Below, piece after piece: positions 9,110-18,030 of a DNA stretch of 64,000 nucleotides. A program made the position numbers and the translations under genes. The first letter of the stretch is position 1. Each line of letters begins with the position of its first letter. Origin of the DNA: Candidatus Bathyarchaeota archaeon. GTDB taxonomy: Archaea; Thermoproteota; Bathyarchaeia; Bathyarchaeales; Bathycorpusculaceae. Below the pieces are notes generated by a model that had not been told where the DNA came from, searched no databases, and worked only from the letters and a program-made list of their open reading frames with translations. The stretch lies in assembly GCA_025059195.1 (NCBI GenBank), contig JANXDU010000018.1, positions 34,175-98,174 of the forward strand. Reading direction: 5' to 3'.

Positions 9110-9853
9110 TTAAAATTCAAATTTGTAGGGGATTCCTTCCTTCTCGAGGAGCTTGGCTATCTCCTTCTTTTTTTGCCTAAAAAACTTGCTTGTCATGGCA
9201 TGTTCAAGATGGTGTCGCCTATAAATCCAGTCTGCATAATGGTAGTTCATTTTGTCCACCAGTACATAGTCCGTCTTGCCGACAACCTCCCTAACCAAGC
9301 CTTCAGCCTTCGGCAGCAGAGGCGCAATCATAACACATGTTTTCACGCCGGCGGAATGCAGCTTTTCCAAAACTTCTAGGCGCTCCCTTATGGACGGGGC
9401 TTTCGGCTCGAAGATTTGCCGGATTCCCTCGTCGGCGGTGGTGATGGTTAGGGTGACTTCAACGTTGCCATAACCTTTTATGAGGTCTATATCGCGTAGT
9501 ACAAGGGTGGATTTCGTTTGTATGGTGACTGGCCAACCCCTTTTTAGCAGGATTTCGAGGCACTTTCTTGTTAAGTTGTATCGTTTCTCCAGAGGCTGGT
9601 ATGGGTCGCAGAGGCCGCTAACCCAAACCCTCCCAACTTTTTTGCGGCGGGTTTCTTGTTGGAGCAGTGTGGGAGCGTTGATTTTTACGTCTACAAATTC
9701 GCCCCAAGGCTCCATGTAGCCTGTAAACCTCTTAACATAGCGTGCATAACAGTAGGCGCATCCATGCTCGCATCCTACATATGGGTTGACAACATAGTCT
9801 AAAACCTTCGACTTAGACAGAACGCTTTTGGCGTAAACTTCCCTGACAATCAT
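9110..9853 (-). CDS. SplB-type radical SAM protein (copy 1)
   Basis: The 247-residue protein belongs to the radical SAM group related to spore photoproduct lyase (SplB/Rv2578c-like). Near residue 29 the sequence GCEHGCAYCYAR supplies the CxxxCxxC cysteines for the 4Fe-4S cluster. GLCDPYQPLE and QTKSTLVLRDIDL are typical family segments of the partial TIM barrel. The reaction is not established for this group. It starts at ATG 9853, 16 bases after the DUF1847 gene, so the two are probably one unit. A paralogue lies at 11830-12690. Confidence 0.87.
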   Translation of the reverse strand: MIVREVYAKSVLSKSKVLDYVVNPYVGCEHGCAYCYARYVKRFTGYMEPWGEFVDVKINAPTLLQQETRRKKVGRVWVSGLCDPYQPLEKRYNLTRKCLEILLKRGWPVTIQTKSTLVLRDIDLIKGYGNVEVTLTITTADEGIRQIFEPKAPSIRERLEVLEKLHSAGVKTCVMIAPLLPKAEGLVREVVGKTDYVLVDKMNYHYADWIYRRHHLEHAMTSKFFRQKKKEIAKLLEKEGIPYKFEF

Positions 9854-9869
9854 GCTTTTACAGCCGCTT

Positions 9870-10541
9870 TTAAGATTTCACCACGTGCTTGTGATAGTTG
9901 CTGTAGAGGGCGGCCACTGGATTATGGCCCAAAAGCCTGTCCTTGACTATTAAGGTTGTAACGGGAGCCTTTGAGTGTATTGTGAAAAGCATATCGTGGC
10001 CTACGCATAAGCCCACGATGACGTTTATTTCTGTTTCAGCCTCGTTTAAAAGCTGAGCTTGAACAATGGGGTTGCAGGCGGCTTCAAACTGGAAGGCTGC
10101 GCCAATCTTGTGGTCTTCGGCTGCACCGAGTTCCGTTTTATCCACAGCGCCACACTTGCAGCAAACCGATGCAACTGTAAAGCCAGCCTCTTTAAGGAAC
10201 GCCACAGTTCTAGCCGCTTCGTCCCGAAGCCCAACGCAGAAGGCCAATCCAAGCTTTTTGGCGTCTACCAGTTTAGCGAACTCTATAAGCTCCTTTATTC
10301 TTGGGAGGACGCCCATCAAAACGCCCCTAACAACTTGGTAGGCCTTCTTCTCTGTAATGGTGGCTGGAACATAGATTCGCTTTACATGGTCTTCTCCATA
10401 CTTTGTTATGGCTGATTGAATGGTTTCTTTCATGTTTTTCATGGGGCAGAAGCTTGGAAGTACTGTATCGTCAATTTTTTCTAGCGGCACACGGCTGCAG
10501 TGAAAACTTGAGCATTCAGCACATTGAGGATAAACCTTCAT
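9870..10541 (-). CDS. DUF1847-family cysteine-rich protein
   Basis: The 223-residue protein has an N-terminal cysteine cluster (CAEC-x4-C, then C-P-M near residue 32) and further cysteines in CCKCGA near residue 122, suggesting metal binding. Its overall form matches the uncharacterised DUF1847 family found in anaerobes. No signal peptide or membrane segment is visible. It is upstream of, and on the same strand as, the first SplB-like gene, which suggests a functional link. The role is unknown. Confidence 0.75.
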   Translation of the reverse strand: MKVYPQCAECSSFHCSRVPLEKIDDTVLPSFCPMKNMKETIQSAITKYGEDHVKRIYVPATITEKKAYQVVRGVLMGVLPRIKELIEFAKLVDAKKLGLAFCVGLRDEAARTVAFLKEAGFTVASVCCKCGAVDKTELGAAEDHKIGAAFQFEAACNPIVQAQLLNEAETEINVIVGLCVGHDMLFTIHSKAPVTTLIVKDRLLGHNPVAALYSNYHKHVVKS

Positions 10542-10635
10542 ACATAATCCCTTTAAGCCTCATATTACATGCTTACTTCTCACAGACAAAAATAAAAAGG
10601 GTTCTGCAAAAAGCGCCCTAAATGGGCTGCAGTCT

Positions 10636-11022
10636 CTACTCTATCCCCCACTTTTTCGTTAACTTCACTATAAGGAAGACCACGAAGGCTACGAGAAGGA
10701 ATGTTATCAAGGCGCCTATAAAGTGGCCGATGCGGAAAGGCCCCAATGCAAAGGCTTCCCATTCTATGCCGGGCAGTATTAAAGTTATTATTGGCATGAT
10801 TAGGTCGTTTACAAGGGCTTGGACCAACGCGCCCAAGTACAAGCCGAGGATGAAGGCTACAGCCATTCCCATAACTTTGTATTTGGATATGAAATCCATA
10901 AACTCGTTCCAAAAGCCTTTTGGCGGTGGCGGTGGTGGAGGCGGCGGTTTAGGCTCCAATAACGCCTTTATCTCCTTTAAAACTTGCAGTATTTCCTCAT
11001 CTTTAGGTTTAGGTTTCGACAT
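10636..11022 (-). CDS. mscL: Large-conductance mechanosensitive channel
   Basis: The 128-residue protein contains an MscL core from about residue 36 (FWNEFMDFISKYKVMGMAVA) with two transmembrane helices, residues about 48-72 and 100-122, and the periplasmic loop between. It opens under membrane tension to release solutes. An unusual N-terminal extension of about 33 residues holds a charged helix (EEILQVLKEIKALLE) and a run of nine prolines just before the core. The extension replaces the short N-terminal helix of bacterial MscL. The C-terminal cytoplasmic helix bundle is very short (KKWGIE). Confidence 0.9.
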   Translation of the reverse strand: MSKPKPKDEEILQVLKEIKALLEPKPPPPPPPPPKGFWNEFMDFISKYKVMGMAVAFILGLYLGALVQALVNDLIMPIITLILPGIEWEAFALGPFRIGHFIGALITFLLVAFVVFLIVKLTKKWGIE

Positions 11023-11141
11023 TTGTTCACCGCTTATTTTTATACCTCTTGTAGATTTAACACTTGCCGTATGGAGGTTTTCGAAAGTTTTAACAGCTTA
11101 GAAGAACAAATAATGTTTGTTGAGCTCTGGGGAAGGCTTCG

Positions 11142-11348
11142 ATGAGCTACAGGGAGCGGTTCTCTTTACGGACTTTATTTTTGGCGCTCGTTATTGTGGT
11201 GGTGGGCGTGCTGCTTATGTTGCATGGTTCAAACATGCTTTCTGAAATGAACCCATTAGCCATTTTCGTTATTGGTTTGGCTGCCGTCCTCATTTTTTCT
11301 GGAATAACCCTCATCGTTGTGGGTGTGGCTGGTTTGGCTTCTGTTTAG
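11142..11348 (+). CDS. Small membrane protein, two TM helices
   Basis: The 68-residue protein starts MSYRERFSLRTLF and has two hydrophobic helices at about residues 11-27 and 37-65, with only a short polar turn between them. There are no conserved polar motifs. It stands alone between mscL and a secreted/anchored protein on the same strand. No family is recognised. Confidence 0.6.
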   Translation: MSYRERFSLRTLFLALVIVVVGVLLMLHGSNMLSEMNPLAIFVIGLAAVLIFSGITLIVVGVAGLASV

Positions 11349-11422
11349 GGTCAATATTGATTTCGCTTTCACAACTCAGATTAAGCAACCTCTGAAGCTG
11401 AATCTAAAGCGGAGGTCAAGAG

Positions 11423-11824
11423 TTGGCACCGTCCCCTAAAAAATTTGCCGGAATTGTTGCCGGGCTTGTAGTAATGGTTTTTGTTGCATATTTGGTGATC
11501 ACGTACCCGCGGGTTTTAGTTTGCTTCTCCGTCTCCTTCACCGTCGGCGCCGACATTAAACGTGTAGAGTTTGAGGTTCCGTTTATCCATAAGCAGGTAA
11601 AGGTGGAGGTTCGCGTCCAAAGCGGCAACGCCTTATGGGCTGCCAGCATTCTGGATGGCGAAACTGTCGTTTGGAGACATGCCGCTACGCAGAGCGGACA
11701 GACAACCTACGCAAGCGACTGGATAAAGCTGGCGGGTGGACGGTACAATTTCACCTTTGCAACGGCGAGTTTGGGCTCTTTAGAGGCGGAGGTCAAAATA
11801 ATGTCTAAGGGCGGGTTCTGGTAA
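11423..11824 (+). CDS. Membrane-anchored protein with extracytoplasmic beta domain
   Basis: The 133-residue protein starts at TTG 11423, eight bases after a strong GGAGG. A single N-terminal transmembrane segment (residues about 7-30) precedes a beta-rich domain with alternating hydrophobic residues (FTVGADIKRVEFEV, KVEVRVQSG, YNFTFATASLGS), a pattern typical of an outside-facing sandwich domain. The 3' end is convergent with the second SplB-like gene, five bases away. No family is recognised. Confidence 0.6.
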   Translation: MAPSPKKFAGIVAGLVVMVFVAYLVITYPRVLVCFSVSFTVGADIKRVEFEVPFIHKQVKVEVRVQSGNALWAASILDGETVVWRHAATQSGQTTYASDWIKLAGGRYNFTFATASLGSLEAEVKIMSKGGFW

Positions 11825-11829
11825 GAGCT

Positions 11830-12690
11830 TTAAGACCTTCCTTTTATAAGCCATGAGCCGTCGCATGTGGCGGTATTCAACCCCTTCAAGCCTTCACGGC
11901 ACGTGGCAAACTTTAACCCATATTTTTTGGCTAGTTTCGCCAAGTTCTCCAAAAGCCTAATCCTCAAGCCCTTCGGCAGATATAGATACCGTGCCATCTT
12001 TTCGCCTTTCTCGAAGTATAATGGTTTCAATTTTTCGGCTATTTTAGGCATGGCTAGGCTTAGCCGTTGCCAGTTGTCCATTTTCACCTTGTAGGTTGAA
12101 GCTGTAATGTGTCGAACACCTATCTCAGCTGCAGCCCTAACTAAAAACTCCGGATTCTCGTTCACATATGGGATTATGGGGTCTATACGTATCACCACCG
12201 GTATGCCCTCCGCCGCAAGCCGTTCAGCGGTTTTGAGGCGTTCCTCTGGCGGCGGCGCATACGGCTCAAGAGCTTTGGCTGTCTCCGCATCATCAGTTGT
12301 TATTGTTAAAGCCACCATGGAAGACGCCCGCTTTAAGAGGTCCATGTCCCGCAAAACAATGTTTGACTTGGTTATTATTTGGATTTGACAGTTGCACTCC
12401 GCCAAAATCTGAAGGCAGCGCCTAGTCAACCCAGCCTCCGCTTCAACCGTTGGATAAGGATCCGAAGAATTCGATATCGATATTAATTCACCTTTAAGTT
12501 TGATGGCTTCCCGCCTCAGTCTTAGCAGTAAATCTTTTTTGGGGCGGCACTCAAAAAACCGTGGAACGTAGCTGGAAGCATAACAGTAGACACATCGGTG
12601 GTCGCAGCCCGTGTAAGGGTTAAAAGTTAACTTAGGCGGGCAAGTGCAAAGGCTTGAGTGCCAAGGATCAAACCGCACCAGCAGACTCAA
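11830..12690 (-). CDS. SplB-type radical SAM protein (copy 2)
   Basis: The 286-residue protein is a paralogue of the one at 9110-9853, with NPYTGCDHRCVYCYASSY giving the CxxxCxxC cluster near residue 29. ITKSNIVLRDMDLL and LTITTDD match equivalent segments of copy 1. A longer C-terminal part (residues 220-286) with basic residues and CREGLKGLNTATCDG adds two cysteines absent from copy 1. The start is probably TTG 12690; family members usually begin just before VRFDPW, as here. The biochemical role is unknown. Confidence 0.86.
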   Translation of the reverse strand: MSLLVRFDPWHSSLCTCPPKLTFNPYTGCDHRCVYCYASSYVPRFFECRPKKDLLLRLRREAIKLKGELISISNSSDPYPTVEAEAGLTRRCLQILAECNCQIQIITKSNIVLRDMDLLKRASSMVALTITTDDAETAKALEPYAPPPEERLKTAERLAAEGIPVVIRIDPIIPYVNENPEFLVRAAAEIGVRHITASTYKVKMDNWQRLSLAMPKIAEKLKPLYFEKGEKMARYLYLPKGLRIRLLENLAKLAKKYGLKFATCREGLKGLNTATCDGSWLIKGRS

Positions 12691-12883
12691 AGTTGGACAA
12701 CTCCATAAATTGTTTACTGAAAGCCTTGTATAAGCGCTTGCTTCTGGGCGGAACCGTCTTACCCACGCTCTGGAATCTAGAATAAAGCACCTATACGAGA
12801 AAGCATGGAGGTACTGGTTGCTATAGCCTTTAACACAAAATATTTTAATGGTTAATAGTAAACAATATTACGAGGAGGTCCAA

Positions 12884-13126
12884 ATGCCGAAAGCCTTTGT
12901 ATTAATCAACACGGAAATCGGCTCAGAAGCCGACGTTTTGAGGGACCTAAAGAAAATTGAAGGCGTTGAGGAAGCCTTTGCCGTTTACGGAGTATACGAT
13001 ATAATCTGCAGAGTCGGCGCCGAATCCATGGACAAGCTGAAAGAGATTGTAACTTGGCGTATAAGAAGGCTCGACAAAGTTAGGTCAACCCTCACTATGA
13101 TAATAGTTGAGGAATCGCCGAAATAG
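12884..13126 (+). CDS. Stand-alone Lrp/AsnC ligand-binding (RAM) domain protein
   Basis: The 80-residue protein consists only of the alpha-beta RAM domain found at the C-terminus of Lrp/AsnC regulators: MPKAFVLINTEIGSE..., the VYGVYDIICRV strand pair and a final strand with TLTMIIVEE. There is no DNA-binding helix-turn-helix. GAGGAGG lies seven bases before ATG 12884, which rules out the more upstream ATG at 12848. Such proteins oligomerise and bind amino acids in known cases; the ligand here is unknown. Confidence 0.85.
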   Translation: MPKAFVLINTEIGSEADVLRDLKKIEGVEEAFAVYGVYDIICRVGAESMDKLKEIVTWRIRRLDKVRSTLTMIIVEESPK

Positions 13127-13222
13127 CCTATCTTCCTCTCTTTATTTCACAGCGTTAAGCAACTCCTCAGCGGCGCATTATTTTTAGCCTAAAGGGAGTT
13201 AATGCTCTCTAGGCTGTTATGA

Positions 13223-14563
13223 ATGACCTTGCAGCACATGCACATAGGCTTTGACGACACTGATTCGCCACAAAAAGGCTGCACAACCTATATTGCGGCC
13301 CTTTTAGTGGAGAAACTAGAAAAGTTTGAAGTCGAGTTTACGGACTACCCGAACCTTGTTAGGTTAAATCCGAACGTCCCGTGGAAAACCAGGGGAAACG
13401 GCGCCCTCTGTTTAAGAGTTAAATGCGACGCAACGGTTGCCGACGAAATCAAGGAAGTTGTCATAGACACTGTGGAGGAAAACTCTGATTTAAACTGCGA
13501 AGGCACCGACCCCGGCATAGTTTTCTTTCCAGGGGCGAAAATCCCGAAGGAGGTTCAATTTTTCGCCAAAAGGGCAATAACTGGAATTGTGGATTTAAAG
13601 ACAGCCCTTAAACTTCTAAAGAAGTTTAAAGCTGAGGCTGTAGGCTTCAAAACTGGCCGTGGCATAATAGGTGGTTTAGCGGCTGTTGGCGAAACACTAC
13701 AAAAAGACCACACTTACGAAATAATTGCCTACCGCTTTCCAGAGAATTATGGTACTGAAAGGAAGATAGATAAAACGTCAATTGTTAATATGGACCAAGC
13801 CACAGCGCCTTACACCTTTAACAATATTGACCCAGAAACTGGCAGAGTTCTAATAACGCCCCGCGGACCGGATCCCATCCTTCTTGGTATAAGGGGTGAA
13901 ACCGCGGAAATTGTAAAGAAAGCTTTCACACTTGTAAAGCCGCTTGAACCCGTGGAACGCTGGGTTATTTTCCGTACAAACCATGGCACAGACGTCCATT
14001 TAAAACGCGTTAAGCAATTAAGCCAGATAAAGCCCTATCATCCAGTGATAGTTAGAGGAACCGTTGCGTCAGACCCTAAGTTGGTCCCTAGAAGACACGT
14101 TGTCTTTGTCATTGAGGACCGGTCAGCTCGTGTCGACTGCGCCGCCTACGCGGCCACTGGCATATTAAGGAAAATAGCGGGCGAGTTGATTGCCGGAGAC
14201 TATGTGGAAGTCTACGGAGGGGTTCGTCCGCCATCAAAAAATCGTCCGTTAACTATAAACCTCGAAAAACTACGCGTGTTGAAACTTGCCCAAAAAATTG
14301 TTTATCGCAACCCCATCTGCCCAACTTGTGGAAAACGTTTAGAATCCATGGGTAAAGGTAAGGGTTTCAGATGCAAGAGATGTGGGTCACGTTTTCCAAA
14401 CATGGGCAAAGTCGCCGTCAAAATCAAGCGAAATTTAAAGAGGGGGTTGTATATCACTTCGCCGCGGTCCCAGCGGCACCTCACAAAACCTCTTACACGT
14501 TATGGAATGGAAAAACGCTGTCATACACCAGTGGAATTGATTGAAGGGTGGCATTTTCCATGA
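13223..14563 (+). CDS. tiaS: tRNA(Ile2) 2-agmatinylcytidine synthetase
   Basis: The 446-residue TiaS attaches agmatine to C34 of the tRNA-Ile that reads AUA, an archaeal modification. The N-terminal GFDDTDSPQKGCTT is the family signature. It is followed by the kinase-like domain, an OB-fold (about residues 275-355: VIVRGTVASDPKLV) and a C-terminal zinc ribbon with CPTCGKRL and CKRCGSRF. ATG 13223 is used; ATG 13238 is a second option and neither has a good Shine-Dalgarno. A small minus-strand ORF overlaps its last 70 bases. Confidence 0.95.
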   Translation: MTLQHMHIGFDDTDSPQKGCTTYIAALLVEKLEKFEVEFTDYPNLVRLNPNVPWKTRGNGALCLRVKCDATVADEIKEVVIDTVEENSDLNCEGTDPGIVFFPGAKIPKEVQFFAKRAITGIVDLKTALKLLKKFKAEAVGFKTGRGIIGGLAAVGETLQKDHTYEIIAYRFPENYGTERKIDKTSIVNMDQATAPYTFNNIDPETGRVLITPRGPDPILLGIRGETAEIVKKAFTLVKPLEPVERWVIFRTNHGTDVHLKRVKQLSQIKPYHPVIVRGTVASDPKLVPRRHVVFVIEDRSARVDCAAYAATGILRKIAGELIAGDYVEVYGGVRPPSKNRPLTINLEKLRVLKLAQKIVYRNPICPTCGKRLESMGKGKGFRCKRCGSRFPNMGKVAVKIKRNLKRGLYITSPRSQRHLTKPLTRYGMEKRCHTPVELIEGWHFP

Positions 14564-14669
14564 CAAGCCTTATTTTTTCGTTTTCTTTGAGTTTGAAAAC
14601 TTGTAAGATGGTTCGGCTAAGCTCCTTGCCGCTTTCAACGCTACCGGAAAAGCCCTTTTTCGTTTCCAT
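14493..14669 (-). CDS. Putative 58-residue protein antisense to the tiaS 3' end
   Basis: The frame encodes METKKGFSGSVESGKELS..., then a basic/hydrophobic helix and strand pattern, ending in FPFHNV. The first 40 residues lie in the tiaS-FUN14 gap and look like a real protein; the last 20 are antisense to tiaS. No Shine-Dalgarno is seen, but a minus-strand TTTTAAAG at 14705-14712 is well placed for a nearly leaderless transcript. No family is recognised. Confidence 0.38.
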   Translation of the reverse strand: METKKGFSGSVESGKELSRTILQVFKLKENEKIRLVMENATLQSIPLVYDSVFPFHNV

Positions 14670-14748
14670 GCTTTGTTATGCTATTAGGTTTTGTAGCCAA
14701 TAAGCTTTAAAATAATGTTGCAAAATGCTTGATATATGGAGAGTGCCG

Positions 14749-15057
14749 ATGAGCGAGTTTTTGTCTCCAATCATTTACGAGCTGGGTTTGGGGGGTATAG
14801 GCGGCTTTATAATTGGGTTTGCCGTTAAAAAGTTAAGCAAGCTTGCAATCTTTTTATTAGGCTTGTTCACTGCTTTCCTGGTTTACCTCGGCTTAAAGGG
14901 GGTTCTAAGCTTAAACTATGAAGCGCTTTTCAGTTTTTTAAGTGGCCTCTTAGGAACGGTTAGCCACGCTTTTTCCTGGCTTATCCACACTGTAGCTTTG
15001 CTGCCCTTTGCAGCAAGTTTTGTTGCTGGCTTTTTTATAGGCCTTAAGCTCGGATAG
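14749..15057 (+). CDS. FUN14-family membrane protein
   Basis: The 102-residue integral membrane protein has the FUN14 pattern: a glycine-rich first helix (GLGGIGGFIIGFAVKK, about residues 12-27), a second helix (LAIFLLGLFTAFLVYLGL) and a C-terminal helix with GFFIGLKLG. FUN14 proteins are widespread in archaea without a proven role; the eukaryotic relative FUNDC1 works in mitophagy. ATG 14749 is preferred over ATG 14725 because GGAGAG lies just upstream. It ends 13 bases before alaS. Confidence 0.85.
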   Translation: MSEFLSPIIYELGLGGIGGFIIGFAVKKLSKLAIFLLGLFTAFLVYLGLKGVLSLNYEALFSFLSGLLGTVSHAFSWLIHTVALLPFAASFVAGFFIGLKLG

Positions 15058-15070
15058 TAAAATGGTTTAA

Positions 15071-17914
15071 ATGTTGGCGGCTCCTTTATCCATTGAAAGC
15101 GTGGGGGCGTTTGAAGCCTTGGAAAAGTTTCCAGCCGAAGAATACGCTCTCCCCTTCTTTAAGGAGAAAGGCTACGTTAGAAAGTTTTGCCCAAAATGTG
15201 AAACATACTTTTGGACTTTAAACCCCGGGCAAGAAACGTGCGGCGAAGCAAGGGTTGAAGGTTGCGCCACCTACACTTTCATAGGGGATCCCCCCACAAG
15301 GAGAAGTTATACGCTGCGTGAGATGCGGGAAACATTCTTGTCCTTCTTCGAAAGGCACGGTCACACGCGCATTAAACCTTATCCCGTTGTTGCCAGGTGG
15401 AGAGACGACATCTATTTGACACATGCAAGCATAATAGATTTTCAACCATACGTCACCGAAGGGATTGCGCCGCCTCCAGCAAACCCTTTAGTTATAGCCC
15501 AGCCCTGTATCCGTTTGGTTGATATAACCAATACTGGGCCAACTTTTGGAAAGTATTTGACAATATTTGAGATGGGTGGACATCATGCGTTTAACTATCC
15601 GGATAAGGAAGTTTACTGGAAAGACCAAACAGTGCGGTATCATCACGCCTTTACCACGGAAGAGCTCGGCATAAAACCTGAAGAAATAACTTACAAGGAA
15701 GAAGTATGGTCTGGCGGCGGAAACGCTGGCCCATGCCTTGAATGTGTTGTGCGAGGCTTGGAGGTGGCAACGCTCGTCTTTATGCAATACAAAGTTGTCG
15801 GCGACCAACTCATCAAGCTGCCGATAAGAACCGTTGACACCGGTTATGGTATAGAACGTTATGCGTGGCTTTCGCAAGGGACTCCCAGCGCTTTTCACAC
15901 CATTTATGGAGAGTTGTTGGACAAGATCATGGAGATGGCTGGAATACAGGTTGACAAGGATTTGCTTGAAAAGGTTGCAAAAGTTTCCGCCTTCATAAAT
16001 TTAGAAAAAACCGCTGGTTTGATGGATGCTAGACGGAAAGTAGCCGCGATTGTAGGCGTGGATGCCTACGCGTTGGATAGGGTTTTATCTCCCGTAGAAA
16101 ATGCCTTTGCCGTTGCGGATCATACAAAATGTTTGAGTTTTATACTTTCTGAAGGCGTTGTTCCGTCAAACATTCAAGAGGGCTATTTGGCTAGGCTTCT
16201 GTTTAGGAGAATTTACCGCCTTTTAAGATCGCTTGGAATTCCCAATAGGCTTTACGATATCTTTGATATGCAGATTCGCTATTGGTCTTCTGATTATCCG
16301 CATCTTCTTGAAATGCGAGATGATATAATAGAGATGCTCCATGTGGAGGAGGAGAAGTTTAAAGAAACCATATCGAGGGGAGATAGCCTCGTAAAACGTA
16401 TAACTGGAGAATTAAAGTCTAAAGGTATTAAGCAGGTTCCCATCGAAACCCTAATCGAGCTTTACGATTCTCATGGTCTACCGCCGGAAATCGTTAAGGA
16501 AACGGCGGAAGCCGAAGGCTTGAATGTTGAAATTCCAGAAAACTTCTACAGTTTAGTCGCCGAAAAACACATGCAAACTACAAAACCCTCTGAGGAAGTT
16601 GGATATGAAAAATGGATTGAAAGTGAAGTGGCTGGTCTCCCGGAAACGGAAGCCCTCTATTACAAAGATCAATACATGACAAGTTTTGAGGCAAAAGTTC
16701 TCAAAGTGTTTAAGGGCCAATACGTTGTCCTTGATAGGACATGTTTCTATCCGGAGGGTGGAGGGCAACCGGCGGACACCGGTTTTTTGATGTTTGATGG
16801 TGAAAAAGCCGAAGTTGTTGATGTTCAAAAAATCGGTAAAGTCATAGTCCATAATGTTGTTGGAGAAAAACTTCCAAGGGAAGGTAGCACAGTTCAAGGC
16901 TTCATCAACTGGGATAGGCGGTATGCGTTAATGAAAAGCCACACGGCGACCCACGTTATTAATGCTGCTGCAAGGCGTGTTTTGGGACAGCACGTCTGGC
17001 AGTTCGGCACCCAAAAAGGGGTTGAAAGTTCAAGGCTTGACATCTCCCATTACCGCCGCCTCACAAGAGAAGAAGTGCAGAAAATAGAGATTTTAGCCAA
17101 CGAAGCCATCTTCCGTAACATTCCAGTTGAAATTTCATGGATGCCAAGAACAGAGGCCGAAAACCTTTACGGCTTTAGGCTTTACCAGGGAGGCGCTGTC
17201 CCTGGAAGAGAGCTCCGTGTTGTCAAAATTGGAGACTGGGAAGTTGAGGCATGCGCCGGAACGCATGTGCAAAGCACTGGTGAAATAGGCTTCATTAAAA
17301 TAATTCACTCTGAAAGAATCCAGGACGGCGTTGAACGTCTCGAATATTCTGTCGGGATAAACGCTTTGAAGGCGATCCAGAAGAATGAGGAACTCCTTTG
17401 GCGGCTCTCGGAGATTTTGAACGCTCCTTTGGAGAAGCTGGATAAAACCGCTGAGAAACTTGTTAAAGATTTGAAAGAGGCAAACGCTGAAAGGAGGAGG
17501 CTGGTTAAGGAAATAGCGAAATTAGAAAGCCTCGGCGTAGGCGTGAAAACGGAGGCGGAAGCCATCCGTCAAATAGGCGACATTAAACTGGTCATTCGTG
17601 ATTTCAAAGACAACATCGATGTTAACCGCATGGTTCAAACAGCCAATGAAATAATCAAAAAGGACGAAGGAGCTGTTGCTGTTTTCTACGGTGCAGACGG
17701 AAAAACTGCGAGGATAATGGTTATGGCTGGGCGAAGGGCTGTCGAAAGAGGCGTAAACGCTGGTGAAATAGCCAAAGAAGCCTCAAAAACAATAGGCGGG
17801 GGAGGAGGGGGAAAGCCAAACTTCGCTCAAGGCGGCGGGCCTTTAACAGAAAAATTGCAAGAGGCTGTTGAGAAAGCTGAGGAAATTTTGAAGAAGCAAA
17901 TTAAGAACGGGTGA
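15071..17914 (+). CDS. alaS: Alanyl-tRNA synthetase
   Basis: The 947-residue AlaRS is of archaeal type, with an N-terminal extension bearing CPKCETYFW-x-C (about residues 39-60) before the class II catalytic core. The editing domain has HTATH near residue 630 and CAGTH near 732, the four zinc/editing ligands. A coiled-coil (about 785-840) joins it to the C-Ala domain with the glycine-rich GGGGGGKPNFAQGGG near 910. All catalytic and editing motifs are present. It follows the FUN14 gene by 13 bases. Confidence 0.97.
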   Translation: MLAAPLSIESVGAFEALEKFPAEEYALPFFKEKGYVRKFCPKCETYFWTLNPGQETCGEARVEGCATYTFIGDPPTRRSYTLREMRETFLSFFERHGHTRIKPYPVVARWRDDIYLTHASIIDFQPYVTEGIAPPPANPLVIAQPCIRLVDITNTGPTFGKYLTIFEMGGHHAFNYPDKEVYWKDQTVRYHHAFTTEELGIKPEEITYKEEVWSGGGNAGPCLECVVRGLEVATLVFMQYKVVGDQLIKLPIRTVDTGYGIERYAWLSQGTPSAFHTIYGELLDKIMEMAGIQVDKDLLEKVAKVSAFINLEKTAGLMDARRKVAAIVGVDAYALDRVLSPVENAFAVADHTKCLSFILSEGVVPSNIQEGYLARLLFRRIYRLLRSLGIPNRLYDIFDMQIRYWSSDYPHLLEMRDDIIEMLHVEEEKFKETISRGDSLVKRITGELKSKGIKQVPIETLIELYDSHGLPPEIVKETAEAEGLNVEIPENFYSLVAEKHMQTTKPSEEVGYEKWIESEVAGLPETEALYYKDQYMTSFEAKVLKVFKGQYVVLDRTCFYPEGGGQPADTGFLMFDGEKAEVVDVQKIGKVIVHNVVGEKLPREGSTVQGFINWDRRYALMKSHTATHVINAAARRVLGQHVWQFGTQKGVESSRLDISHYRRLTREEVQKIEILANEAIFRNIPVEISWMPRTEAENLYGFRLYQGGAVPGRELRVVKIGDWEVEACAGTHVQSTGEIGFIKIIHSERIQDGVERLEYSVGINALKAIQKNEELLWRLSEILNAPLEKLDKTAEKLVKDLKEANAERRRLVKEIAKLESLGVGVKTEAEAIRQIGDIKLVIRDFKDNIDVNRMVQTANEIIKKDEGAVAVFYGADGKTARIMVMAGRRAVERGVNAGEIAKEASKTIGGGGGGKPNFAQGGGPLTEKLQEAVEKAEEILKKQIKNG

Positions 17915-18030
17915 ACATCCCTTATCGTAATTTTAGTAGAATACTATGTTCTGAACCAGCATTTTTAAGCAAAAATTATATGAAACTAAAACTTGAACAA
18001 AATCTCCTAACGATTAGGAGAGAGGGGCAT

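Noticed and set aside
10622..11101. A plus-strand protein with a glycine run opposite mscL
   Set aside because: It is the mirror of the MscL proline run and coding frame; MscL on the minus strand has clear homology-level motifs.
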